From Streptomyces sp. cf386 (GTDB taxonomy: Bacteria; Actinomycetota; Actinomycetes; Streptomycetales; Streptomycetaceae): DNA of 64,000 nucleotides. Of this stretch, positions 16,260 to 23,468 are shown piece after piece. Under the pieces are notes generated by a model. That model saw only the letters and a program-made list of their open reading frames with translations. It made no database searches and was not told the DNA's origin. Within the stretch, counting starts at the first letter, position 1, and every line of letters starts with the position of its first letter. The stretch is taken from assembly GCF_900103585.1 (NCBI RefSeq), contig NZ_FNHV01000012.1, positions 196,594 through 260,593 of the forward strand, read 5' to 3'. A program made the translations under genes and the position numbers.

Positions 16260-16985
16260 CTAGACGGTCTTGCTCGTGGCCGTGGACGCCTTCAGCAGCC
16301 GCAGCTTCGGTGCCGCGCCCGAGTGGCCGCCGCGGCGGTGCAGGGAGCGGGCCGCGTAGTCGCCGGCGAACTGGATGAGGGAGATGACCACCGCGAGGAT
16401 CGCGACGGTGAACCACATCAGCTCGGTCTCGAAGCGCTGGTAGCCGTAGCGGATGGCGATGTCGCCGAGGCCGCCGGCGCCGACCGTGCCGGCCATGGCC
16501 GAGTAGCCGATGAGGGCGACGATCGTGGTGGTGGTGCTGGCGATGAGGGACGGCAGGGACTCGGGGACGAGGACCTTGCGCACGATCGTCCAGGTGTTGC
16601 CGCCCATCGACTGCACGGCCTCGACGAGCCCGCCGTCCACTTCGCGGACAGCCGTCTCGACCAGGCGCGCGAAGAAGGGGATCGCGCCGATCGCGAGCGG
16701 CACGATGGCGGCCTCGCGGCCGATGGTCGTGCCGGTGATCCAGCGCGTGAAGCTCATCAGCGCGACCATCAGGATGATGAACGGCATCGACCGGGCGACG
16801 TTCACGATCTGCCCGATGACCTTGTTGGCGAGGACGTTCTGGAGCAGACCGCCGCGGTCGGTGAGGACGAGGAGGATGCCGAGCGGAAGGCCGCCGACGA
16901 CGGCGATGAGGGTGGACCAGCCGACCATGTAGAGGGTGTCCCAACACGCCTGCTCCAGCAGGGGCTGCATCTCGGACCAGGTCAC
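16260..16985 (-). CDS. metI: Methionine ABC transporter permease
   Basis: A 241-residue BPD_transp_1 permease with about five to six membrane helices (DTLYMVGWSTLIAVVGGLPLGILLVL first) and the EAA-like loop GGLVEAVQSMGGNTWTIVRKVLVPESLPSL that docks on MetN. It forms the homodimeric channel for methionine. The start codon overlaps the metN stop (ATGA), showing translational coupling. Confidence 0.95.
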   Translation of the reverse strand: MTWSEMQPLLEQACWDTLYMVGWSTLIAVVGGLPLGILLVLTDRGGLLQNVLANKVIGQIVNVARSMPFIILMVALMSFTRWITGTTIGREAAIVPLAIGAIPFFARLVETAVREVDGGLVEAVQSMGGNTWTIVRKVLVPESLPSLIASTTTTIVALIGYSAMAGTVGAGGLGDIAIRYGYQRFETELMWFTVAILAVVISLIQFAGDYAARSLHRRGGHSGAAPKLRLLKASTATSKTV

Positions 16986-18013
16986 TTGGCACCTTCCTTC
17001 ACCAACAGGGGTTCATCGATGACGTCGATCTGGAGGCCCTGTTCGCGCAGGAAGCCGATCGGCACGACGTTGTCCTCGTAGCGGCCGGGCAGCTCGATGC
17101 GCATCCGGCCGACCTGGAGGCCGCCGACGGTGTCGATGGCGGCGCCGAGGATCGAGATGTCGATGTTGTAGGTGCGCGAGAGCTGGGAGATGACGGGCTG
17201 GGTCGCCGCCTCGCCCTGGAAGGTGACGTCGACGACGGTGCGGTCGTCGCCGGAGGCCTCGCCGCCCACCGGGAAGAGGGCGGAGGCCAGTTCGGAGCCG
17301 GGCGTCGCGAGCAGCTCGCTCACCGTGCCGGACTCGACGATGCGGCCCTGCTCCATGAGCGCGGCCGAGTCGCAGATCGACTTCACGACGTCCATCTCGT
17401 GCGTGATGAGCAGGACGGTCAGGCCCAGTTGCCGGTTCAGGTCGCGCAGCAGCTGGAGGATGGAGCGGGTGGTCTCCGGGTCGAGGGCGCTGGTGGCCTC
17501 GTCGGAGAGCAGCACCTTGGGGTCGCCGGCCAGGGCGCGGGCGATGCCGACGCGCTGCTTCTGGCCGCCGGAGAGCTGGGCGGGGTAGGCCTTGGCCTTG
17601 TCGGCAAGACCGACGAGGTCGAGCAGTTCGAGCGCCTTGCGGGAGCGTTCCTTGCCCGACTTGCCGAGGATCTCCAGCGGAAGCTCGACGTTGTCCTGGA
17701 CCGTGCGGGAGGACAGCAGGTTGAAGTGCTGGAAGACCATGCCGATACGGCTGCGGGCCTGCCGGAGTTCCTTGCCGGCCCGGGGGCCGCGCCCCGCGAG
17801 GGCGGTGAGGTCCTGGCCGGCGACGGTCACGGTGCCGGCGGTGGGGCGCTCCAGCAGGTTGACGCAGCGGATGAGCGAGGACTTGCCGGCGCCTGACTGG
17901 CCGATGACGCCGTACACCTCGCCTTCGCGGACATGGAGATCGACGCCGTCGAGGGCGGTGACCTCGCGGCCGCGCGAGCGGTAGACCTTGGTCAGGCCCG
18001 ATGTGGTGATCAC
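16982..18013 (-). CDS. metN: Methionine ABC transporter ATP-binding protein
   Basis: A 343-residue ATPase with Walker A GQSGAGKSS, Q-loop VFQHFNLL, signature LSGGQKQRVGIARAL and H-loop ITHEMD. The Walker B segment reads VLLSDEATSALD; a Ser replaces the hydrophobic residue before the catalytic DE, as in MetN proteins. The C-terminus (about 260-343) is the NIL domain, which binds methionine on the cytosolic side and inhibits transport when Met is plentiful. GTG start at 18013, first gene of metN-metI-metQ-metQ. The 225-nt leader upstream carries a Met/Cys-rich ORF and hairpins. Confidence 0.95.
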   Translation of the reverse strand: MITTSGLTKVYRSRGREVTALDGVDLHVREGEVYGVIGQSGAGKSSLIRCVNLLERPTAGTVTVAGQDLTALAGRGPRAGKELRQARSRIGMVFQHFNLLSSRTVQDNVELPLEILGKSGKERSRKALELLDLVGLADKAKAYPAQLSGGQKQRVGIARALAGDPKVLLSDEATSALDPETTRSILQLLRDLNRQLGLTVLLITHEMDVVKSICDSAALMEQGRIVESGTVSELLATPGSELASALFPVGGEASGDDRTVVDVTFQGEAATQPVISQLSRTYNIDISILGAAIDTVGGLQVGRMRIELPGRYEDNVVPIGFLREQGLQIDVIDEPLLVKEGAK

Positions 18014-18162
18014 TGGGGTTCCGTCACTGTCGAGTGCACGGCGCGTCGTGGGCGCCGGGCACGTGGCGTTCAGAGTCGAAGGCAGCCAGGACGCAGCACG
18101 GTTCTCGCAGGCGCGGTCGAACCGGGAAGGAGAATCGTGTGCGCGGGGGCGGGGCTCAGTCC

Positions 18163-18179
18163 CGTACGCGGGGCGTACG
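18163..18179 (-). promoter_or_regulatory. Hairpin in metN leader
   Basis: Stem CGTACGC / GCGTACG with a 3-nt loop, between the leader ORF stop (18238) and the metN start (18013). With the neighbouring CTCGC/GCGAG hairpin (about 18201-18218) it is a candidate for the alternating structures of an attenuator. Not a classical terminator. Confidence 0.4.
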
Positions 18180-18237
18180 CGTGGACATGAGCGGGCTCTC
18201 GCTTCGGGGCGCGAGGCTCAGGTGGTGCAGGGGCCCT

Positions 18238-18324
18238 CTAGAAGGCGCACATTCGACACATACAACGAGCACCGGGCGTCATGGTCGCCTCGGTCGCAGC
18301 GGTGCGGCAGCTCGTCGTGGTCAT
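18238..18324 (-). CDS. Candidate Met/Cys-rich leader peptide of metNIQQ
   Basis: A 28-codon ORF beginning MTTTSCRTAATEA and ending TMTPGARCMCRMCAF, followed by TAG. The last seven codons before AF hold three Cys and two Met in the order C-M-C-R-M-C. A second in-frame ATG (codon 15, at 18282) has GAGG five nt upstream and would give a 14-residue peptide. The ORF lies 224 nt before metN on the same strand and is followed by hairpins. Ribosome-stalling leader peptides of this kind control amino-acid genes; here stalling on Met or Cys codons would report sulfur amino-acid shortage. Coding status is inferred from position and composition. Confidence 0.6.
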   Translation of the reverse strand: MTTTSCRTAATEATMTPGARCMCRMCAF

Positions 18325-18360
18325 GCGATCAGTAAACCAGACGTACGGTCCTTACCGACC

Positions 18361-18387
18361 GCCGCTGTCCGCATCCTGGACAGCGGC
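18361..18387. terminator. Terminator of the HAD phosphatase gene
   Basis: Perfect 10-bp stem GCCGCTGTCC / GGACAGCGGC with loop GCATCCT, 10 nt beyond the HAD stop on the minus strand. It insulates the metN leader promoter, which must lie between here and 18324. Confidence 0.75.
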
Positions 18388-18396
18388 GGACAGCCA

Positions 18397-19044
18397 TCAG
18401 GCGCGGACGGAGATCTCCACGCCCCCGTCGATGACCAGCGCGGACAGGGCAGACAGGTCCCGCACGACGAGGTCGGCGTCGAGCTCGTGGGCCTCGTGGG
18501 TTGTGGCCAACGCCACGGTGGTCATACCGGCGGCGCGACCGGCCGCGAGACCCGCGGGGGCGTCCTCGAAGACGACGCAGTGGGCCGGGTCGACGCCCAG
18601 TTCGCGGGCGGCGAGGAGGTAGGGCTCGGGGTCGGGCTTGCCGCGCGTGATGTCGTCGGCGGTGACCATGGTCTTGGGGAGGATCCCGACGGCGTCGAGC
18701 CGGGCCTCGGCGAGCCGCCGGGTGGCGGAGGTGACGACGGCCCAGCGGTCGGCGGGCAGCGAGTCGAGGAAGTGCTTGGTGCCGGGCAGGAGGTGCACAC
18801 CGTCGTTCGGTACGTCCTCCACCTCCAGGCTCTCGATCCGTGCGAGGGCCTCCGGCACGACGTCGGCGGGCAGCAGGTCGGCGACTATCTCGACGGCGGG
18901 GCGTCCGTGCAGCTCGACCCCGCCGAACTCCTCCGTGATGCCGTACTCCTCGGCCCAGCGCGCCCAGCAGCGGTCCACGGAGGCGAGGGAGGAGACGAGG
19001 GTGCCGTCGTTGTCGAACAGGAGGGCCTGTGCACGGATCTTCAT
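18397..19044 (-). CDS. HAD-superfamily phosphatase (phosphosugar type)
   Basis: A 215-residue HAD hydrolase with all four motifs: I FDNDGTL (nucleophile Asp about 11 and acid Asp 13; Asn between them), II VVTSAT, III lysine in RGKPDPEPYL, IV VVFEDAPAG. A helical C1 cap lies between motifs I and II. The pattern matches the family of 2-deoxyglucose-6-phosphatase, sugar-phosphatase YfbT and beta-phosphoglucomutase, with phosphatase more likely; small phosphosugars or polyol phosphates are the expected substrates. The ATG at 19044 gives the canonical N-terminus MKIRAQALLFDNDG. Confidence 0.88.
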   Translation of the reverse strand: MKIRAQALLFDNDGTLVSSLASVDRCWARWAEEYGITEEFGGVELHGRPAVEIVADLLPADVVPEALARIESLEVEDVPNDGVHLLPGTKHFLDSLPADRWAVVTSATRRLAEARLDAVGILPKTMVTADDITRGKPDPEPYLLAARELGVDPAHCVVFEDAPAGLAAGRAAGMTTVALATTHEAHELDADLVVRDLSALSALVIDGGVEISVRA

Positions 19045-19101
19045 GTCCTCGACCCTACGATGCGCGCCGGGGGCGGCCGCATCAGGCCTTTTGGCCCGTA
19101 A

Positions 19102-19107
19102 TAGGCT
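19102..19107 (+). promoter_or_regulatory. -10 box for leaderless transcript
   Basis: TAGGCT fits the actinobacterial TAnnnT -10 box and ends 6 nt before the ATG at 19114, so transcription would start at the start codon. Confidence 0.5.
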
Positions 19108-19113
19108 CGCCGC

Positions 19114-19473
19114 ATGTTTGATGCCCTGACGCTGGTGACCGGGGTCGCCGCGCTGCTGCTCGCCGCGTGGTGCGGATGGGCGGCGTACCGTGATCAGCCG
19201 ACCAAGGACTGGCATTTCATCGGGATGGCCGTGGTGACGGTGCTGGCCCTGGTGCAGCTGGTGGTCGGGATCGTGCTGCTGGCGCGGGGTGAGAAGCCGG
19301 AGCAGGGCACGACGATCTTCGTGGCCTATCTGCTGGGCTCGTTCGCGTGCGTTCCGGCCGCGGGTTTCATGTCGCTGGCCGAGCGCACCAAGTGGGGCTC
19401 GGTGACGGTCGCCGCGGGCGGTGTGGTGCTGGCCGTGCTGGAGGTACGGCTCTATGACATCTGGGGAGGCTGA
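19114..19473 (+). CDS. Integral membrane protein, 4 predicted helices
   Basis: A 119-residue protein that is hydrophobic throughout, with four likely transmembrane segments (about 5-22, 37-56, 67-86, 96-113). I recognise no family motif. It is followed after one nucleotide by another membrane protein whose ribosome-binding site (GGGGAGG) lies inside this gene's 3' end, so the two are translationally linked and probably work together. Confidence 0.75.
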   Translation: MFDALTLVTGVAALLLAAWCGWAAYRDQPTKDWHFIGMAVVTVLALVQLVVGIVLLARGEKPEQGTTIFVAYLLGSFACVPAAGFMSLAERTKWGSVTVAAGGVVLAVLEVRLYDIWGG

Positions 19474-19474
19474 G

Positions 19475-19903
19475 GTGGCCGTGACCGAGGAGAAGCCGAC
19501 CAGGACGCGGCTGATCAGTGGGCCCGGGATCCTGCTGGTGTGGCTGTACGGCGTGATGGTGGTCGGGGCCGTGTCGCGGTCGGCGTACCAGATCGCGACG
19601 GAGTTCGACCGGGCGCCGCTCGCCTACTCATTGTCCGCGGTGGCGGGGCTCGTCTACGGGTTCATCACGTACACCCTCGTCAGGGGCGGCGAAAGGGCCC
19701 GCAAGGCGGCGCGGGTTTGCTGCGCAGCTGAGCTGGTGGGCGTGCTGGCCGTGGGCACCTGGACCATGGCCGAGCCGTCCGCATTTCCCGATGCGACCGT
19801 GTGGTCCGATTTCGGGATGGGCTATCTCTTCATTCCGGTGCTCTTGCCGCTGTCCGCGCTCTATTGGCTGCGCAAGAATGCGCCGCACGGGGATGCCGCC
19901 TGA
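19475..19903 (+). CDS. Integral membrane protein, partner of the preceding gene
   Basis: A 142-residue protein with a charged N-terminus (VAVTEEKPTRTR) and about four membrane helices. The GTG at 19475 is preferred over the upstream ATG at 19454 because GGGGAGG stands 5 nt before it and it leaves one nucleotide between the two genes. No named domain; function unknown. Confidence 0.7.
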   Translation: MAVTEEKPTRTRLISGPGILLVWLYGVMVVGAVSRSAYQIATEFDRAPLAYSLSAVAGLVYGFITYTLVRGGERARKAARVCCAAELVGVLAVGTWTMAEPSAFPDATVWSDFGMGYLFIPVLLPLSALYWLRKNAPHGDAA

Positions 19904-19927
19904 GGATGTCAGGCGGCTGCGGGCCCG

Positions 19928-19984
19928 TCGTGGCTGGTCGCGCCCATGCGGCGGAGCCGCACATCGATACGGCCCCGCGCCCCT
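19928..19984 (+). repeat. Dispersed 3'-end repeat, type A
   Basis: Block GTGGCTGGTCGCGCCC, then a palindromic GCGGCGGAGCCGC core, ACATCGATAC and GGCCCCGCGCCCC. It sits between the convergent stops at 19903 and 19998. Near-identical copies lie at 23404-23468 and (inverted) 34151-34220. Confidence 0.85.
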
Positions 19985-19997
19985 TGGGGCGCTGCAG

Positions 19998-20495
19998 TCA
20001 CGCAGTTGTTGCGTACGTCCCCGCCAGTTTCTCCAGGACGATCATCGGTACCCCGTCCGCGCCCTTCGACGTGCCCACCGCCTCGTAGCCCACCTTGCGG
20101 TACAGGCGGAGGTTGCCCTCGCTGCGGTGGCCTGCCTCCAGGCGGAACCTCTTGGCGCCGCGCTGTTCGGTGAGGGCGGCTTCAGCCGCGCGCAGGAGCC
20201 GCGCGCCGATGCCGTGGCCCTGGAGGCGGGGGTGGACGCAGAGCTTGCCGATGGCGGCGGCGCCCTCCGCGGTGACGCTGCCGCGGACCGAGCCGACGAC
20301 CTCGTCGCCGAGCCGCGCCACGAAGACGCAGTCCGCGGCGACCTCCGCGCGGACCGAGTCCAGGGTTTGGACCAGCGGGTCGATGCGGTAGTTGCCGTAC
20401 AGCGCCGCCTCGCTCTGGAAGCACAGGTACTGCAGCCTGAAGATCTGCTCCGCGTCCTGCTCGGTCGCCACCGAGATGGTCACGCTCATGCCCAT
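19998..20495 (-). CDS. GNAT acetyltransferase
   Basis: A 165-residue GNAT protein: VTISVATEQDAEQIFRLQ beta1-alpha1, VFVARLGDEVVGSVRG, acetyl-CoA loop VHPRLQGHGIGARLL (Q/RxxGxG/A), and NLRLYRKVGYEAVG near the C-terminus. Substrate unknown. Start chosen at 20495, where GGGAGG lies 9 nt upstream; the ATG two codons later (20489) is also possible. Confidence 0.85.
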   Translation of the reverse strand: MGMSVTISVATEQDAEQIFRLQYLCFQSEAALYGNYRIDPLVQTLDSVRAEVAADCVFVARLGDEVVGSVRGSVTAEGAAAIGKLCVHPRLQGHGIGARLLRAAEAALTEQRGAKRFRLEAGHRSEGNLRLYRKVGYEAVGTSKGADGVPMIVLEKLAGTYATTA

Positions 20496-20540
20496 GTGCG
20501 CACGCCTCCCGCTCACCTGATCGCCTGTTGTTCCTCACTC

Positions 20541-21047
20541 CTATCCCCGCGCTCTGCGGGCCGCAACCTCCGGTGTGAGCAAACGACGCAGACATCCCAG
20601 GCATCTGGAACGTTCCGGGCCGAGACTGCCCTGTGAGATACCCAACTCCCCCGCGATTTCCCGGTATGTCAGGTCCTTCGGGGAGAGGAGGGCCTCCATC
20701 AGACGCGGGCAGCGGCCGGGGAGACGGCGGACCGCCTCCCGCAGGGCGCGGTGGCGGGCGGCCGTGAGGGCGAGGTGTTCCGGGTCGTCGGCGCTCTCGT
20801 CCGCCGGCTCGTGCTCAAACGGTCGTTCGAGCCGGGTCGTACGGCGGCTGCGGCGCGCCTCGGAGCGGACCGCCCTGCGCAGCCAACCCGGTGGGTCCGG
20901 GGGCGGGCCGTCGGAGTCGAGGCGTTCGAGGAGGCGGAGCCAGACCGCCTGTTCCAGGTCGCCGGGTTCCGCTCCGCAGGCGGGTGCCTCCGCCGAGGCC
21001 TCGGCGGTGAGCAGGGGGCGCAGCGCGGCAACCAGATCGTCCGTCAT
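20541..21047 (-). CDS. RNA polymerase sigma-70-like (ECF) factor
   Basis: A 168-residue protein. Region 2-like: DLEQAVWLRLLERLDSDGPP followed by GWLRRAVRSEARRSRR, as in ECF sigma factors (PPGWLRRAVRxEARR is common in Streptomyces). Region 4-like: LREAVRRLPGRCPRLMEALL, LTYREIAGELGISQGSLGPERSRCLGCLRRLL, the helix-turn-helix that reads the -35 box. No anti-sigma gene is adjacent, and region 2 is weak, so it may act on few promoters or as a modified sigma. Confidence 0.8.
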   Translation of the reverse strand: MTDDLVAALRPLLTAEASAEAPACGAEPGDLEQAVWLRLLERLDSDGPPPDPPGWLRRAVRSEARRSRRTTRLERPFEHEPADESADDPEHLALTAARHRALREAVRRLPGRCPRLMEALLSPKDLTYREIAGELGISQGSLGPERSRCLGCLRRLLTPEVAARRARG

Positions 21048-21121
21048 ATGCGGCACGACGCGGCCGCCCGGGCGCGGGGTTGCCCGGACGGCCGACGGTC
21101 ACCCCAACCGGGGCGTGGGTC

Positions 21122-22285
21122 TCAGCCGTTGACGAAGTCCTCGCGGGCCAGCACGCCCGTGTCGGGGTTGTCGGTGAAGACACCGTCGATGCCGGTCGCG
21201 AAGTACACCTTGTAGGCGCCGAAGACATCGCCGTAGGCGTCCGCGTCGGTGCCCTTGCGGAAGTTCGCGGGGAGGAAGGGGTTCTCGTTGCGCATGGTCC
21301 AGGGGTGTAGGAGCAGGCCGACCTTGTGCGCGTCGCCCACCAGCGTGGTGGGCGTGGTGAGGTTGCCGCTCGCGTCCTTCGGGATGATCAGGTCCAGGGT
21401 GGGACCGATGCCCTGGGCGTAGGAGGCGATCTCCCGGAGGCCGGCCGGCTTGACCAGGTCGGCGACGGTGCGCGGGTCGCCGGTCTCGACGAAGTCCCAG
21501 GGGCGGGTGGTCGGGCCGGAGAGCAGGACCACGAGCGGGTTGTCGACCAGCTTGTTCAGGCGCTGGATGCTGGTCGGCTCGAAGGACTGGATGACGACCG
21601 GCGAGTTCCGGCGGTCCTTGCCGTGCTTGTGCAGCACCTTGGCGACCCGCTCCTCCAGGGCGAGGCCCAGCTTGCGGAAGTAGGTGGGGTGCTTGAGCTC
21701 GGGGTAGATCCAGACCTGCTTGCCGCGCTTGCGGGACTGCTCGTCCTGCCAGCGCAGGACCTCTTCGAAGGTCGGGACCTCGAAGCGGCCGTTGTAGAGG
21801 GTGTTGTGCGGACGGTTGGCCGGGATGCGCTCGATCGCGCGCAGCGTCTTCAGCTCGGCGAGGGTGAAGTCCTCGGTGAACCAGCCGGTGGTGGAGACGC
21901 CGTCGAGCAGCTTCGTCTTCTTGCGGTCGGCGAACTCGGGGTGGTCCGCGACATCGGTCGTGCCGCCGATCTCCGGCTCGTGCCGGCAGACCAGGTGGCC
22001 GTCCTTGGTGGGCACCAGGTCGCCCGCCTCGACGATGTCGGCGCCCATGTCGAGGGCCAGCCGGTAGGAGGCCAGGGTGTGCTCGGGCCGGTAGCCGCTG
22101 GCGCCGCGATGGCCGATGATCGTCGGCTTGGGCAGGCTGTTCAGGCCGCCGCCACCGTGCCGGGTCTCGGCGGCCTTCGCCGTACCGGACAGCCCGAGGA
22201 CCGCCATGCCCCCGCCGAGCACGGCCGCTCCGAGCAGCGCCCGCCGTCCGGTCCCGACCGTCTGCTCGTTCTCCTGCGTTCCCAT
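21122..22285 (-). CDS. glpQ: Secreted glycerophosphodiester phosphodiesterase
   Basis: A 387-residue GDPD. The N-terminus carries a Tat-type signal (GRRALLGAAVLGGG, ending near AKA-AE). The catalytic domain starts PTIIGHRGASGYRPEHTL (HRG with catalytic His and Arg; PEHT) and continues with a D-L-V-P-T-K-D-G-H-L segment, in which the usual ExD is less obvious, and HEPE, and later KHPTYFR and GVFTDNP. It releases glycerol-3-phosphate from deacylated phospholipids and teichoic acid, a phosphate-scavenging role. A candidate PHO box lies 132 nt upstream, in line with PhoP control known for S. coelicolor glpQ1. Confidence 0.92.
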   Translation of the reverse strand: MGTQENEQTVGTGRRALLGAAVLGGGMAVLGLSGTAKAAETRHGGGGLNSLPKPTIIGHRGASGYRPEHTLASYRLALDMGADIVEAGDLVPTKDGHLVCRHEPEIGGTTDVADHPEFADRKKTKLLDGVSTTGWFTEDFTLAELKTLRAIERIPANRPHNTLYNGRFEVPTFEEVLRWQDEQSRKRGKQVWIYPELKHPTYFRKLGLALEERVAKVLHKHGKDRRNSPVVIQSFEPTSIQRLNKLVDNPLVVLLSGPTTRPWDFVETGDPRTVADLVKPAGLREIASYAQGIGPTLDLIIPKDASGNLTTPTTLVGDAHKVGLLLHPWTMRNENPFLPANFRKGTDADAYGDVFGAYKVYFATGIDGVFTDNPDTGVLAREDFVNG

Positions 22286-22416
22286 GAGCGCCCTTCCTGC
22301 CCGTCCCGTTCGACCTCTGTGTTCGGCGCTCCGCCTGCGGGGCGCGGGCCGATCCTAGGTGCGTGTACATGACGGAGGGGAGTCCACCGCCGGAACGCGT
22401 GGGTGACGCTGGATGT

Positions 22417-22438
22417 CGTACGTGAACAGAGTGGTGAC
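22417..22438 (-). promoter_or_regulatory. Candidate PHO box upstream of glpQ
   Basis: On the minus strand two adjacent 11-nt units read GTCACCACTCT and GTTCACGTACG, matching the Streptomyces PhoP direct-repeat pattern G(G/T)TCAC. They lie 132-153 nt upstream of the glpQ start. A third, degenerate unit (ACATCCAGCGT) follows. Confidence 0.5.
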
Positions 22439-22680
22439 GGCCCGTCGGGTTCGGTGCGGTGACGCGGGGAACGCGTCCGGTATGCCCGGAGGGCGATGTC
22501 CGTCACATCGTGGCGGGCGCGTTACACGCGGCCTTCGGTGCGCCACCGCAGGTAAACCTGCGTCAACAGTGAGTAAGACGTCGGTGAAGTCGGCGCACCC
22601 GATGTGCGGGAGACCCGGGACCGCGAGTATCGTCCTCACCTGCACAGACATATAGGAAACCGTTGACACCGGAGGGCACG

Positions 22681-23355
22681 TTGTCCCGCTTCGCGCTCAT
22701 CAAGGCAGTGCTCGGACCGATCATGCGCCTGATGTTCCGCCCACAGGTGGAGGGCGCGGAGCACATCCCGGGCGACGGTCCGGTCATCCTGGCCGGCAAC
22801 CACCTCACCTTCATCGACTCGATGATCCTGCCGCTGGTCTGCGACCGTCAGGTCCTCTTCATCGGCAAGGACGAGTACGTCACCGGCAAGGGCTTCAAGG
22901 GCCGCCTGATGGCCTGGTTCTTCACCGGCGTCGGCATGATCCCGGTCGACCGGGACGGCGGCCGCGGCGGCGTCGCGGCGCTGATGACCGGGCGCCGGAT
23001 CCTGGAGGAGGGCCAGGTCTTCGGCATCTACCCCGAGGGCACGCGCTCCCCCGACGGGCGGCTGTACCGGGGGCGCACCGGCATCGCGCGGCTGACCCTG
23101 ATGACCGGGGCGCCGGTCGTCCCGTTCGCCATGATCGGCACGGACAAGATCCAGCCGGGCGGGGCGGGCATGCCGCGGCCGCGCAAGGTGACGGTGCGGT
23201 TCGGTGAGGCGATGGAGTTCTCCCGGTACGAGGGGATGGACCGGGATCGCTACGTGCTGCGGGCCGTGACCGACTCGGTGATGACGGAGGTCATGCGGCT
23301 GTCGGGGCAGGAGTACGTGGACATGTACGCCAGCAAGGCGAAGGAAGCGGCGTAG
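22681..23355 (+). CDS. 1-acyl-sn-glycerol-3-phosphate acyltransferase (PlsC family)
   Basis: A 224-residue acyltransferase with motif I NHLTFID (HX4D), motif II near the GVGMIPVDRDGG segment, motif III YPEGTRS and motif IV VVPFAMIGTDK. It acylates lysophosphatidic acid or a related lipid at the membrane face. The TTG at 22681 has GGAGG 5 nt upstream and yields LSRFALIKAVLGPIMRL; an upstream TTG at 22663 lacks such a site. It is divergent from glpQ; the 395-bp gap holds the PHO-box candidate and otherwise nothing I recognise. Confidence 0.88.
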   Translation: MSRFALIKAVLGPIMRLMFRPQVEGAEHIPGDGPVILAGNHLTFIDSMILPLVCDRQVLFIGKDEYVTGKGFKGRLMAWFFTGVGMIPVDRDGGRGGVAALMTGRRILEEGQVFGIYPEGTRSPDGRLYRGRTGIARLTLMTGAPVVPFAMIGTDKIQPGGAGMPRPRKVTVRFGEAMEFSRYEGMDRDRYVLRAVTDSVMTEVMRLSGQEYVDMYASKAKEAA

Positions 23356-23403
23356 CTCCGCCGGTTGGGCCGGGGGCGCGGAACTTCGGGCAGTTTGTTG
23401 ACT

Positions 23404-23468
23404 GCGGGTTCGTCGTGGCTGGTCGCGCCCACGCGGCGGAGCCGCACATCGATACAGCCCCGCGCCCC
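23404..23468 (+). repeat. Dispersed 3'-end repeat, type A
   Basis: GCGGGTTCGTCGTGGCTGG, TCGCGCCC, ACGCGGCGGAGCCGC, ACATCGATACAG, CCCCGCGCCCC. It is placed between the convergent PlsC and MFS stops and reaches the MFS stop codon. Confidence 0.85.

Noticed and set aside
18014..18330. SAM riboswitch in the metN leader
   Set aside because: No motif of SAM-I or SAM-IV could be matched; the leader ORF explains the region better.
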